This document shows positions 1 through 11,223 of a stretch of 64,000 nucleotides of DNA, one piece after another. The notes beneath the pieces were generated by a model that saw only the letters and a program-made list of their open reading frames with translations, was not told the DNA's origin and made no database searches. Numbering within the stretch: position 1 is the stretch's first letter; every line of letters begins with the position of its first letter. Source of the stretch: Sclerodactyla briareus (Eukaryota; Echinodermata; Holothuroidea; Dendrochirotida; Sclerodactylidae); the NCBI GenBank assembly GCA_026419785.1, contig JAODTK010002109.1, positions 1-64,000 of the forward strand, written 5' to 3'. Made by a program: the position numbers and the translations under genes.

Positions 1-1254
1 GTGATTCAGTATGTTAAGTAGTCGAGAAGGTCTACGACTCCGCTATACTGCCTCCTACCGTAATTTTTTTTAAGGGAGCCCGAAATAGTTATGCGCCAAT
101 TTATAATTCAATCATTTTGCTAGTTGGTCGTACTGCATGGTGTGTTGTGTGGGCGGCCAACACTGCTACTGATAAAAGGCGCACAAACAAGAAGAATATC
201 GGACGATAAATAGACAGAGCGGGGCAGAAGTATGGGGAAGACGGTTTGCCAAGGTCGACACCGTGTGATTGCACGATCGTTCCTTCGAGCCGGAACAGAT
301 TGGGGGTCTTTGGTGTGAAGAACGAGGAAAGCACCCGCCCGCTCTATAGAAGCTTTGTTGACGGCTAAATCCAAACGCAGACGGGAGGCTTTAGGACCGT
401 TAGATCCAAACTACCGTCATTCGCTTAATGTGTGCAATCCTTTCATCGGTATTACCCCATGTGTTTTGCCAAATTTTGATGTGCGTTTTCAATTGCTCTA
501 TTGTTTCTTTTAATTTTCTTATCTGCATATGCCATGTATGATTCAAATGTTTATGTTGATAAACTTTTACTGAAGACATGTTATTCATTGCCAGAGGATT
601 TGAAGTATATATCCATCTATCTATATATCTATCTATCACCAGCTATCTATCTTCTATATTTCGTATCTATCTAAGGCTCATTAATAGTGTAATCGTGTAT
701 GAAATGTGTCATAAGGTTTATTCAGAGCAGAAAGTGGTATTTATTGTGTTTTAATACCTCGAAACCATTCGAAACGTGCGTGATTCATCTGGTTTTGTCA
801 ACTACGTGTTACAAACACCCTTAGAATAATAGAGTAGGTTTAGCGAGGGACAGTAGAATCATCTCGTACCCGACTCGCTTCTCCATACAATCAGTGAAGG
901 TCATGTGCCAGGACGGCGAGAGCTGTCTCTACAAAATCATTGCAAAGCAATGCTGTTGAGAGGAATATGATTTAAAAAAACAACTAAAAAAAAACATGAA
1001 TTTATGCGAGACATACGTAATGAAGAGATCCCGTCACTTTCATTCCTTCGATCGAGGCGTAAAAGCATCTGTGAGTCGGACTGAGTGTATTGTTGTATTA
1101 AGTGATTGTCCCGTGTATGTGGAATACCTCCATGTGTGCCACGATATCTAGATATTTGAATGCAGGTTGCAGTTGATGAAAAGGAAGTGTCCATCGTTTA
1201 GGCTAAGGTCACCGGTAAGGAAACAGGCGTCAAAGTCGGTGAAAGGGTTGTGGG
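1..1254. other. No gene seen
   Basis: AT-rich sequence with short overlapping frames on the minus strand, none with a recognisable domain. A small TATC-rich tract lies near 606-670. Confidence 0.6.
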
Positions 1255-2212
1255 CGAGATAAACTGTGCGACGAAATATGTAGAGTGCTCACGACATCGA
1301 CGGAGGGTTGCTTATTTTTTCTTTTTAGTATACTTGCGAGCAGAGGATCGTATCCCATTCAAAGCCCCAACAAGAGGCTAGACCTGGGATACTGCACGCC
1401 TACGTGGCGCAGATACATTACCAGGTGGGTTAGTAAAAATCTGGAAAACTTGGGAGCATGAAAAACTGTGCAACGAAATGTTATAGAGAGTATACTGGCA
1501 AGAAGGTTGTCATTGGTAGTAGATGATTTCTATCGCTTCGGGGTTTAGTCGAATATCACTGAGGTCTATTGACCCATGAATCGAGAAGGAAACATCATTC
1601 CATAATCCATTTGCCAAGCGGAAACAGTCAAGGAGTCACTGAGCCCTTGGGTTCCTCTCGCTTAATTTGATCTACCGACTTATAAGCTTAACAAATGACA
1701 TTTACTATGAGGAGTTCGAGCTTCACGTTGGCCGTGGTGGCGTGTCAATCAATGGGGAGGAATTTCCTTGAAATAATCGTAACCAATCAAGGCAAACTGC
1801 ATATATTTTAAATCTTGGCTGATGGGTTTATGGGTGTTCTAGGGATGGAAAACACAAAACAAATAGCGACACATATCATAATTCTCACCGTATATATTGT
1901 TCCTGATCACTCAATTTTATGATTCAAAATGCTAGGATCTGGTTATTCCGATGACCATGAACATATAGGCAGTTAAGACACACTTCAAACAAAATCAACA
2001 AAATAACGTGCAATAAAGATAACTCGGGAGACGATTGATATGATCTCCACTAGTCTATGTGGACAGCTGAAGCCAGTTTAATTACAATAAGTTGATGACA
2101 TATATGCGTTTCGCTATTCCGTACACCTGGCATGCAACAGGAAAACAACCCAACTACTAGGATTATAACCCTAAGGTCACTGAAAAGTGGTGTTCCCGTG
2201 TTTGCATTGACT
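1255..2212 (+). repeat. Direct repeat copy 1 of a ~0.9 kb pair
   Basis: It shares ordered blocks with 6,196-7,026: the ACTGTGC(A/G)ACGAAAT box, GGGTTTAGTCGAATA, GAGCCCTTGG, GCTAGGATCTG, CGGGAG(A/G)CGATTGAT and GACATATATGCGTTTCG. Inside the copy the first box occurs twice. Divergence is high, roughly a fifth to a quarter by eye. No coding frame is shared. The two copies lie in the same orientation with about 4 kb between them, which holds no recognisable gene. Confidence 0.65.
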
Positions 2213-5059
2213 TGGACCATTCAGTTGGTCAGATTGTTTTCTCTCAAATGCTGATGGTGAATATCAACAATAGGGAAACCGTTACGAATGCATTTTTGTA
2301 AACCTTCAAGGATAAAAACTCAGTTAGATAAAAAGCTAATCTTACCTGAGGCCCTTTGACGAATAAATTGACAATAAAACAGATAAACGAAAGAAAGAAC
2401 AATAAGACGTATACAAGAAGAAATCATACATGAAAGTTCAGCAAAAACTGAGTCTATGAATGCCACAATAAAATAAAACTTCAAAATCTATATATATAAT
2501 AAAAAAACCTAAAAATTGGAGTGGAGTTGAAATACGAAGGAAATTTCAAAACATAAAAATATTACAAACATTAACATTTAGTAAAATTGCTTGTAAGCGG
2601 TTCAACCATATGTTACGGAAATGGCATTTCTACATTCAATGAGCAGTTCGTTCCATTTTTTGGCTAGCAACATAAGAGAAGGTATTCAGATGTTATTGAG
2701 TGCTTCATACCTTCAAGAGATAAATCATTTACGTGTTGTGGACCTTGAGAGACGGTGAGTACATCATTGGTGGAAAACGAAACATATGGCAATTTTTAAT
2801 AAAAAATGAGGCGCAAAGATCGTTAAGAGCTTATAGACCATGTATTTCTCTTACACTTTATACGCTTCTCAAGTGAGGACCAACTCAAAGCATCGAACAA
2901 AATCTTCAGATTGTCCCGAGGTTGCATGTGTTATTATTCTGGCCCGCCAGATTTTTGCAGGCGATTTATTCTTGACATATTCTATCACTACTTTGGCCCC
3001 ATAAAGTAAGTTACAGTACTCTTGTAAAGTAGAATTATACCAGTGATAAAAACAAAATACAAAGTTATTGGTATCGATTTGAAAGGTTCATGCGCCTTAG
3101 CAGAGCCAGTCTGTTGGATACATCTTACAGACTGAGCAACATGATTGTTCCACGCAGACAATTGCGATATTAACACCCAGTAGCTTTTCAGCCTTGTACG
3201 TTTTCAATATCTAAATTTTCGACTGTTATGGTAGACTGTGTTCGGCATGGAACTAGGGCTTTCTTGAACCAACAGCATGCCAATTCGTTTTCTGCTATTA
3301 TCACCAATTTATTATGTGTACACCATTTACTGACATGGGCCATGTCTTTTATGTTCCTTATCAGTCAGCTCGATTTGCCCTTTACATAATAGGGTCGTAG
3401 AGCCGTCCGCGTACTTATCAGCTGAACAGTGATTGCTAACTTGATCATGTCATTCAAATATAAAATCAAATGTCTTGAACCGAGGATTGATAAGGTTATG
3501 CATTGATAAGGTTCAATGCCTGATTAAAACCGGACCTGCAACCAGGAGGCACACTCTAAGCCACAGTTTTCGGAACCAGAATTTACAGCCTTCATTGCGG
3601 GTTGTCAATGGCGATTATAGTGTGTCATTTAATATATGCAGATCGTGTACGTTATTGAGGCAGGACCTCTCCGGTGTGTCTCACTCTTCAACAGAAACTA
3701 CCTTCATTGCTGGTTTGGGAAAAGGTTGCAATGATGAAATGGGGGATACATGTCATGTACTCCCATGTTGATGAGCATCTTGTTATATTAAACTGTGAAC
3801 AATCATGTGCACAGGATTCCATCCCATGCTACTAACGACTCGGGAGTTAAGTTGTATGTTTGTCGAGTGAACTCCATTTATAATAGTTATACAACTTGGA
3901 CATTTTATTTAACTGCATCCATGAATTTAAATTCCCACCGACGTTTGGCCCCTCCCCACCGTCAAGTGTGGGTTAAAGGCCTTCCTCGTTCAAACGAGGC
4001 CTTTTTTGCTGGAAGGGCTTCAGTTTGCTTAATATACGAGAATAGGTCGCTGTAGCTTCAATGGAGAATCTTCTGAATTTGTTTGGTGGTTAGAGTGACG
4101 CCTTACCCTAAAGGGAATGCTCCTCTCACCTAATGATGGGTTCTATTTCCATTTCAGTTAATACCATCTTTTTGTGATGTTAAGAACGAACTAAATCATT
4201 TACTTAAATATTTTTCTTAGGTGTTAAAAGCAACCAAGCAAAATTTGGGGATTTTCCTACGTTAACGTAAATGTTACGCTGACGTTACATTGTCCACCGA
4301 AACTCATAGAGTTATAAAAAACCAGCACTAATCAGCTTTGTTTGGGATTTTCTTCTTACATTTCTGTAAAGTAATTGAAAGACAAGCTACAATATTATTA
4401 CTGGTGCGCCACAATTGAAATTTTGTTCAGCTTTATGCTCCACACGCAAAGATTAAGCGTAGGCATAGACTGTAATGTAGGCTTCAACTTTGTCACATAT
4501 TGGACTGACGTGCCACTCCCACATCCTGTTTTCACAATGGACAGTGATGTAACAACATTATGGCCGTAAACCACCTTATGCAAGTACAAGCTAGCCTATT
4601 CATTTACTCACAACTTCAATTTCTACTACACATATTACAATAACATAGTCCTAAGTAGGCTTCGGCGAATAAGGTTGGGCTGGATAGTGGTTTTTAGGCA
4701 TGTTATCTGCGGGCGACTGTTAAACCGTATTTGTAGATTTGTAATGGTATGTTTTATGTCGCCTAGTCTAGGCCGGCAAGTTGAGAGGGCCTAACGTTTG
4801 CTAACGCTATCTAAGGTCGGCGCCTTCACTTGCAGCCTACTTGTCGGTAACCCGTCAATCTACTAACGCCTACAATATAACATTACCTTCGCTTCATAAC
4901 TTTGAAACATTAAATCACCTGATTGGTTGACCGAGGAGAACTCCTCTGAACATTCCATCGACTGTATTTGTTTCTTTTGTTGAGCAGATGTGGGATTCTT
5001 CCTTCAGTTCATACCGTCCTGTTGTCAATGCGATATGCGCGAACCGCGGTGCCCAAACG
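2213..5059. other. No gene seen between the direct repeats
   Basis: No domain on either strand. A plus frame at 3,475-3,771 with several Cys and another at 3,795-4,055 were checked and not recognised. A strong hairpin with a T-run lies at 3,975-4,007. Confidence 0.5.
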
Positions 5060-5388
5060 GCGGTTGCTTTTGTTGTTCCTTGGTTGTTTTCGGAAACGAC
5101 TCCTTAACAAGTCGGATTTGTTGTTGTTTTCGCAATAGACCTCGGCTAAACAAGACCCTTATTCTTAACCAGGTCGGGATTGTTTTGTTTTCGTCATATG
5201 AACCTCGGGCTAGACAATCGGACTTGTTTGTTTTTTCGTCAATATGACCAGTCTGGTCATAGGTTCTAATGATTCCCTTGTTGTTGTTTTCGTCCTATGA
5301 CCTTCGGTCATAGTTATAATGACGTCACTTGTTGTTGTTTCTTCAAGATGACTTCGGTCATAGCTTGTAATGACGTCATAAACGATTT
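5060..5388 (+). repeat. Minisatellite of ~45-62 bp units with CRE-like palindromes
   Basis: About six units, each starting with a TTGTTGTTTTCG box, followed by a hairpin-forming core. The last units hold ATGACCTTCGGTCAT and TGACGTCA (twice). The earlier units are more diverged. TGACGTCA is the consensus of the cAMP-response element; binding here is only a possibility. Confidence 0.65.
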
Positions 5389-6195
5389 ACGTAATCGGCC
5401 CTAAATCCTTAATCTTGCCAATGCGGGGGGAGCGGTCGATCTTCTGCTGAAATCTAGTTCAATGATTCCTTAGTCCCTTAAAAAATATAGCAAGGATTCC
5501 ATACGTTCAACGCCATCAGGGCGGCTATAACGAAGATAAATTGGCGTTTCAACCCTTACCGTCGATCAGGCTACTCAACAATTAGAAGTGTTCCATCAGA
5601 GCTTTCGTCGTGTGTTACCACATTACGGTGGATTCCGGGAACTTTGCGTCGATCGGCACTGATCCCCCTATAAACCATTCAAAGATATGTAAAGCGAGTT
5701 TGGAGTTCTAAAAACAGGGATGTCGCTTCTCTTTGGGGCAAAACACGGTAAGATTGGAGCCCCAATGAGAGGTGGAGGTCACGAACTGCCTGACCACCCC
5801 ACGCCCAGCGTTGAACCCTCATCCATGTCTTGTCGCGTCCCGCAGATACAACAGCTGAGATTAACCTCCATTCGTTATTTTAAATTAGTTTAGTTTAATG
5901 AAAAGGAGTTCAGAAAGGACAACATCATCATGAAAGACCCGCAACCCAACTTCCCAGAGAGAATAAAAACAAAAAACACCCCAAAAAAACAAAAACACAA
6001 AAAAAAAAAAATCCCAGAATAATCCAGATGCCCAAAGAATTCGCACCCATCTTGAAAAATAAATTCAAGGCTGTTCGTGAATACATTCACAGAACAGTAA
6101 TGTGGTTGTCATGTGACAGGTATAATATCCCTAAAAGAGTCGGGCCATTTTCACCTAAGGTCAACAGCGGTCGAAGTATAACATCCATGTGGGCA

Positions 6196-7026
6196 TGATA
6201 ACTGTGCAACGAAATAATTTATAGAGCTGTACGTGGGCAAGCACGATGTATGGGCACTGATCCTCTATTGTTTTGGTTGGCGCGACCAAAATTCAACGGA
6301 AGGGACAAAAGAGGACAAAATCTGAAAACTTGTGAACATGAAAACTTTGCAAAGACATGTTGTAGAGAGCTCATACCTGGCAAGGAGGGTTCTATCGGTT
6401 TCGGGTTTAGTCGAATAGCACTGGAGGTCAGAGCGCCATGAATCAATGACAAAACATCATTTCATTTGCTCAGCGGTACAACAGCAAGGGAACCGCTTGA
6501 GCCCTTGGTGCTCCTTCTGCCTAATACTATCCACCGACTTACTTCTAACGAAGTACAAAATAACATTTATTATGCGAAGTAGGGCTTACGTGGGTCGTTT
6601 CTTTGCATATCTTACTAAGCAAGGCATATTATACATTTTCACATCTTCGATGTTAGGTTTATAGATGTTTTAGGGATGAAATCACAACACGACACGTATA
6701 TTTTAGCACCGGATATATTGTTTCTGATCACCCAAATGTATTATTCAAAAGCTAGGATCTGAATTATTCCGCCTGAAATTAATTAATTAGGACAGTTACG
6801 AAAACCAAACTTCAAAAAATCAAGGAGTGCCAATAAAAAATAATCGGGAGGCGATTGATTAGGTTGAGCCCCACTAGCCTATGGAGAGTGAAGCCCTTCC
6901 ATTACACTAAGATACTGACATATATGCGTTTCGGCATTCTGTACAAGGTATGCACAGGAAATAAGGCCACACTAAGAGGGATCGTAACCTGAATGGTCAC
7001 CCTGCAACGTGGTTTCCAATGTCTGG
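6196..7026 (+). repeat. Direct repeat copy 2 of a ~0.9 kb pair
   Basis: Second copy of the block at 1,255-2,212, in the same orientation and block order, somewhat shorter, again with the ACTGTGCAACGAAAT box repeated inside. Confidence 0.65.
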
Positions 7027-7092
7027 AAATTCACAATTAAAATAGAAGGCGACACAGGCGCCCAGGCGCATTTATCGTTGCTGTAGTTCTTC

Positions 7093-7278
7093 TTATACAT
7101 AGCTTTGATACCTTGTCAAACACCTGAAAGGGTTAATCGGGGTCCCTGTACGCGTTACGTCGCGAAGTCGCGTTATAGTCGCGTTACGCCCCCAGAGCAT
7201 GCTTGGGGTAGTCGATCTTCTGGTAGGTAATGCCAGGACGAGCGCCGTGAGAACAACAAGGAACGTACGAGAAGACAT
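7093..7278 (-). CDS. Small ORF with a signal-peptide-like start, unknown
   Basis: The ORF opens MSSRTFLVVLTALVLALP, a convincing secretory signal by hydrophobicity and length, then becomes basic and Thr/Arg-rich. The second half covers a CpG-rich stretch (7,148-7,189) with short repeats of CGCGTTA and GTCGCG. No cysteines or known domain. It could be a first exon of a secreted protein or chance. No donor site stands out except near the end of the frame. Confidence 0.25.
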   Translation of the reverse strand: MSSRTFLVVLTALVLALPTRRSTTPSMLWGRNATITRLRDVTRTGTPINPFRCLTRYQSYV

Positions 7279-7849
7279 ATCTTGAGTTGCGTGGTCATCT
7301 AATAAACCAATTCAACACGCGCTGCAGTGAAACCTATGCCTTCACAAAAAATGAGTGGAGAAAAAAATGAGATAAGGAATGGTAACTCACGGATCATAAA
7401 AGACTGTAAAATTGAAGAAAAATTAAAAACAGGAGCACTCCACACCTATCTTAAGTTCTTACACTGTTTTTTTTTTTTAGCTAGAAACGGAGGCCTATTA
7501 CTGTACTTACTGCATCTTTGAATGCACAGTCCACACAAGTGTGTTAGTATGAGTGAAATTCTTGATAAAAACAAAAATGCGCTCATGTTAGAACAAATCC
7601 GAATCCATTATGAAAATTTACCACATCACCTTTTGTGTCAGATCTGGTAACGGAACGCAATGTCAACCATACTAGAACCAGAAAGCCCAGAGGCTTCGTG
7701 AATTCCTTGACTCTTGTTATGAACAACCTACAGCTAGACACTAGGCCAAATGGGAATTGCACCCGCTCATTAGGGCAACATAACATTTGACACAATTTCC
7801 CATTTATCCCAACCAACCACTATGGTTCCTATACCTTGATAAGGAAGAT

Positions 7850-8745
7850 ACACACTGAATTTCCTAAGTTTCTCCCCAAATGACCCCCAACAACACACCC
7901 AAAGCAATAGGGTTATTGTACTCCCCAAAAGAAAGCTAGCCCACACGAACTACAGCAGTACATCGGACCAACGTTCTCACAGGATTTCACCGTTTGACCT
8001 TCCGTGACCTCAGATTACATTTAACCTGACCCCAAAACAATAGGGACATGCCTAATGGGGAACACACTACCAAGTATGAGCTTTTCAATCCATCCAGGTG
8101 GGGTCGAGTTAGTTTGTTTACAAGCCAGAATGGGCCAAACAATCATTTTTTTTGAACATTTTCCTAATTTCTCCCCAACGGTCCCCCAACCACACAAAAA
8201 TAACGGGTTCTTGTCTCCCCCTAAGGAAGCTACACACAATTTCAGCTTGATCGGACCAACTGTTTCTGGATTTCTCATGTTTCAACATTTCAGACTTTGA
8301 CCTCCTGGTGACCTCAGATGACCTTTGACCAGACCCCAAAACAATAGGGATCATTTGTCTCTTATGGGACCACCATATCAAGTATGGCCTCCTCCATCCA
8401 GGTGAGGTTGAGTAGCGTGTCACAAGCCAAAATTGACCAAAATCTCCCTTTTTTTGACAATTTTCTTATTTTCTCCCAAAAATAACCCCCAATCAACACC
8501 CAAACATAGGGTTGTGTACTCCCCATAAGAAAGCGACACACCAATTTCAAGCTTGATCGGACAATTGTTCTGGCCTTATCGTTTTTTGACGAGGGATTTC
8601 AGACTTCGAACCTCTGGTGACCTCCTATGACCTTTGACCTGACCCTAAAACAATCATGATCATGTACTCCTCATGGAACCTACCTACCCCTATGAGCTCA
8701 ATCCATCCAGGTGGGGTCGAGTTATGTGTTACTAAGCCAAGCTCA
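7850..8745 (+). repeat. ~300 bp tandem repeat, three units, ending in a CA/CATA tract
   Basis: Three units of about 300 bases share CATCCAGGTGGGGTCGAGTT, TTTCTCCCC, a GGAAGCTACACAC-like box and GACCTCAGATGACCTTTGACC. The last unit runs into ACACACATACATAACC. A single related copy lies at 48.28-48.68 kb, also followed by a CATA microsatellite, so this is a dispersed family. The pattern of tandem core plus microsatellite is known from several marine invertebrate elements of the Helitron-related kind; that assignment is only an inference. Confidence 0.75.
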
Positions 8746-10201
8746 CACACATACATAACCAGCCGCACACAACACACACATCGACCGACTAATACATAGA
8801 CTCCTCGACTTTTGTCAATGAATAAAAAAGAAACACTGTTTGCCCCTATGTATGTACAGTATTGGATAAAGAGCCATCAGTAAACTGATATTGCCCAATT
8901 GTTCTGTCAGGCAGTTGCATTTTCATCTGCCGGAAATTACATCTGGACAGAATAAAATCTCAAATGAGAACAGAAAACCCCCCCCCCCCTCCCCCCTTCA
9001 TGAATAACTACTATGTTCTTCTTCCATTATAGACTGTTAATCGTACGTCAACCCACGTGATGTATATCGTATGTGGCACGTTGTTCGTTTCAACCTTTGA
9101 ATCAGTGTTTTAGATGAAGACCCAATTGAACTCTCACAAATATTTTACCAAATACCCTGGAAAATTTCCCAACGGAATAACATGCTAGAAAAATGCTTAA
9201 ATTAACTCAATTATACCTCATTCGAGCGTTCGGTTAGCCAGTTTTCCAATATATATTTGCATATTCCCATATTTTCCTCTTCTACTTCTCCGCATTAGTG
9301 ATGAAACGAGTCGTTGAGAGATAATTGTATCTGGTATGCCAGTCACGCCCCGGTGTTTGGCCCCCCCCCCCCCCCCCACCCCTCGCTGGAATGAATCCTT
9401 TCAAAATTAACCAAAACTGACTTGCTAGAAATATCTTTCGTCGATAAGCAATATCCCTTCTTCGATCGAATGCGCACCCATTCGTCGTATGGGTCCCCCT
9501 CCACCATCAATTTGGAGTTTGTTACAATTTACAACTAACTGTTATTTCCTGGATAGACTAATCACGCTGAGCTTTTGGACGGCCGAAAACAAACCGAAGG
9601 TTAAGTTGACCCGGGAAATAGCTTCATCCTTTAAGTAGGCACCACATGTCTGGTGGTTTAGGAATAATCGTTCTACTAGCGTCAAACCTTCCAACCAACC
9701 TTTTGCAGTAGGGGCAAGAACGGCCCCTCAAATCCTATACAGTCTCTCACTCTTTCAATAGGCAATAGGCTTTTTTTCGTATCCGATGTGGAAGAAATCA
9801 CCTACATACATGAGACTTTGAAGAGCAGACTACTTCCTTATATTGTAAGCCGATTAATCCCTGTTCAGCTTGATTTTATAGCGACGCAGTTGTTCAGTCG
9901 GTCGCACTTCTAGCCATATTTTCCTATTCTTTCCAACTGGAAAACTCGTAACTAACTTATATTCCCCGCCCCAACTGATATTCTCTACTTAGGTGCTATA
10001 ATACATTGGTACATTGAAAATTTGAAAATATTGATCTGATAATAATGGTTACTATATAACAGAAAAATTTAAAATGATATTAGCAGCAATTTCACCTTTC
10101 ACTCCATTTCGTAGTTTTTCTCTGTGCTCGATGAATGCTTGACAAAAATCCTGTCAGAATCACACCCTGTGTAGTTTCAATAATACTCGCACACCTTGCA
10201 T
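8746..10201. other. No gene seen; possible 3' flank of the RPTP
   Basis: Poly-C runs near 8,979 and 9,361. No coding signal. If the exon at 10.2-10.34 kb is the last one, the 3' untranslated region would lie here. Confidence 0.45.
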
Positions 10202-10344
10202 TCAATTCCACAATTCATTAGTACCATACGTTGTAAGTTGTGTGTAGTCGACATCCGTTTCGAAATTTACTAAATGGTATTCCTCATAGCGACGTTTGCC
10301 GTGTAGTAACAGAAGAGAATCCTGTAGCAAAGCAAATAGTCCGC
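10202..10344 (-). CDS. Candidate last coding exon of the RPTP
   Basis: A very strong acceptor (CCCCTTTCCCTTTGCAG) is followed by a frame that reads GGLFALLQDSLLLL, then a Tyr/His-rich stretch and YTQLTTYGTNELWN before a stop. Gly-x-Phe-x-x-Leu plus a Leu helix could be the helix after a domain-2 P-loop, with the rest as the protein's C-terminus. A P-loop exon for domain 2 was not located, so the assignment is tentative. No polyadenylation signal was pinned down below the stop. Confidence 0.35.
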
Positions 10345-10462
10345 CTGCAAAGGGAAAGGGGAAGCGAAAGGTAATACAATATCTGTTACATCTGTCCACA
10401 AATGCATGATCAAGAACCCATTTCGCAACTGATTGTTGGTTCGATGGTTGTGCAATTAAACG

Positions 10463-10463
<1 letters not shown>

Positions 10464-10508
<45 letters not shown>

Positions 10509-10577
10509 TTATATATCTATAGAATATATATATATCATTATATATATATATATATATCATATATATATATAATATTA

Positions 10578-10620
<43 letters not shown>

Positions 10621-10651
10621 ATATATATATATTATCTATACATAATATATA
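10464..10651 (+). repeat. AT microsatellite
   Basis: About 190 bases of imperfect (AT)n followed by A- and T-runs. Confidence 0.95.
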
Positions 10652-11079
10652 TAAAAAAAATAAAAAAAATAATCAATTTTTTTTTTTTTTTAACAATTGG
10701 GCCTCGGTGGGTCAATGGCACTGATTTGTCCATCGTGTGTCCCGTGGGAATATATGATTTCACCATCATAATGTTGCTTATGCCGATAAAGTGTAATGAT
10801 CCACATAACATATTCGCAGACACTATTTAAGTAGAGACCCAATTCAATAGGACGAAACGTTATTTACATTCGTGATAACGAAAAATCCTCCGATTATAAT
10901 ACACTGGTACTGCAAATACACAATCGTTGATGTTAGACATATAAATTCAAATTCCAACTCCGATCGGTATTTGAATTGAGAACCGGAGAATTCTTTACTT
11001 TGCTGGAGACCGCATCTCTCCTCGTTCTCTTGCGCCAATGCAATGGCAGAAGGTCATACGTAACCGGTAGTACGCATAC

Positions 11080-11223
11080 CTCTGATGATATAATGCTCCC
11101 TTTGGTTTCCTTCAATTCAAGTCTCCTAACAGTCTTGAAATCCTCCCTCCCCTCTCGTGGTTTCAGTCTCTCCACCTCAGACCAGCACACACAGAGTACT
11201 CCGCCTTATCCCCTCCACCGTCC
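11080..11223 (-). CDS. Candidate PTP domain 2 exon
   Basis: A 144-base segment has an excellent acceptor (TTCTTGTCTATTTTCAG) and a GTATGC donor. The first part reads GDKAEYSVCAG and the second, in a shifted frame, VERLKPREGREDF followed by a Val-Arg-Arg-Leu strand. This resembles the stretch after YWP in PTP domains (a Val-rich strand, a polar loop, Phe-x-x-Arg-x-Leu). Because domain 1 already has its own such exon at 17.7 kb, this points to a second domain. The YWP itself was not found. Confidence 0.45.

Noticed and set aside
3475-3771. A 98-codon plus ORF with several Cys
   Set aside because: No recognisable family, no signal peptide and no supporting splice or promoter signal.
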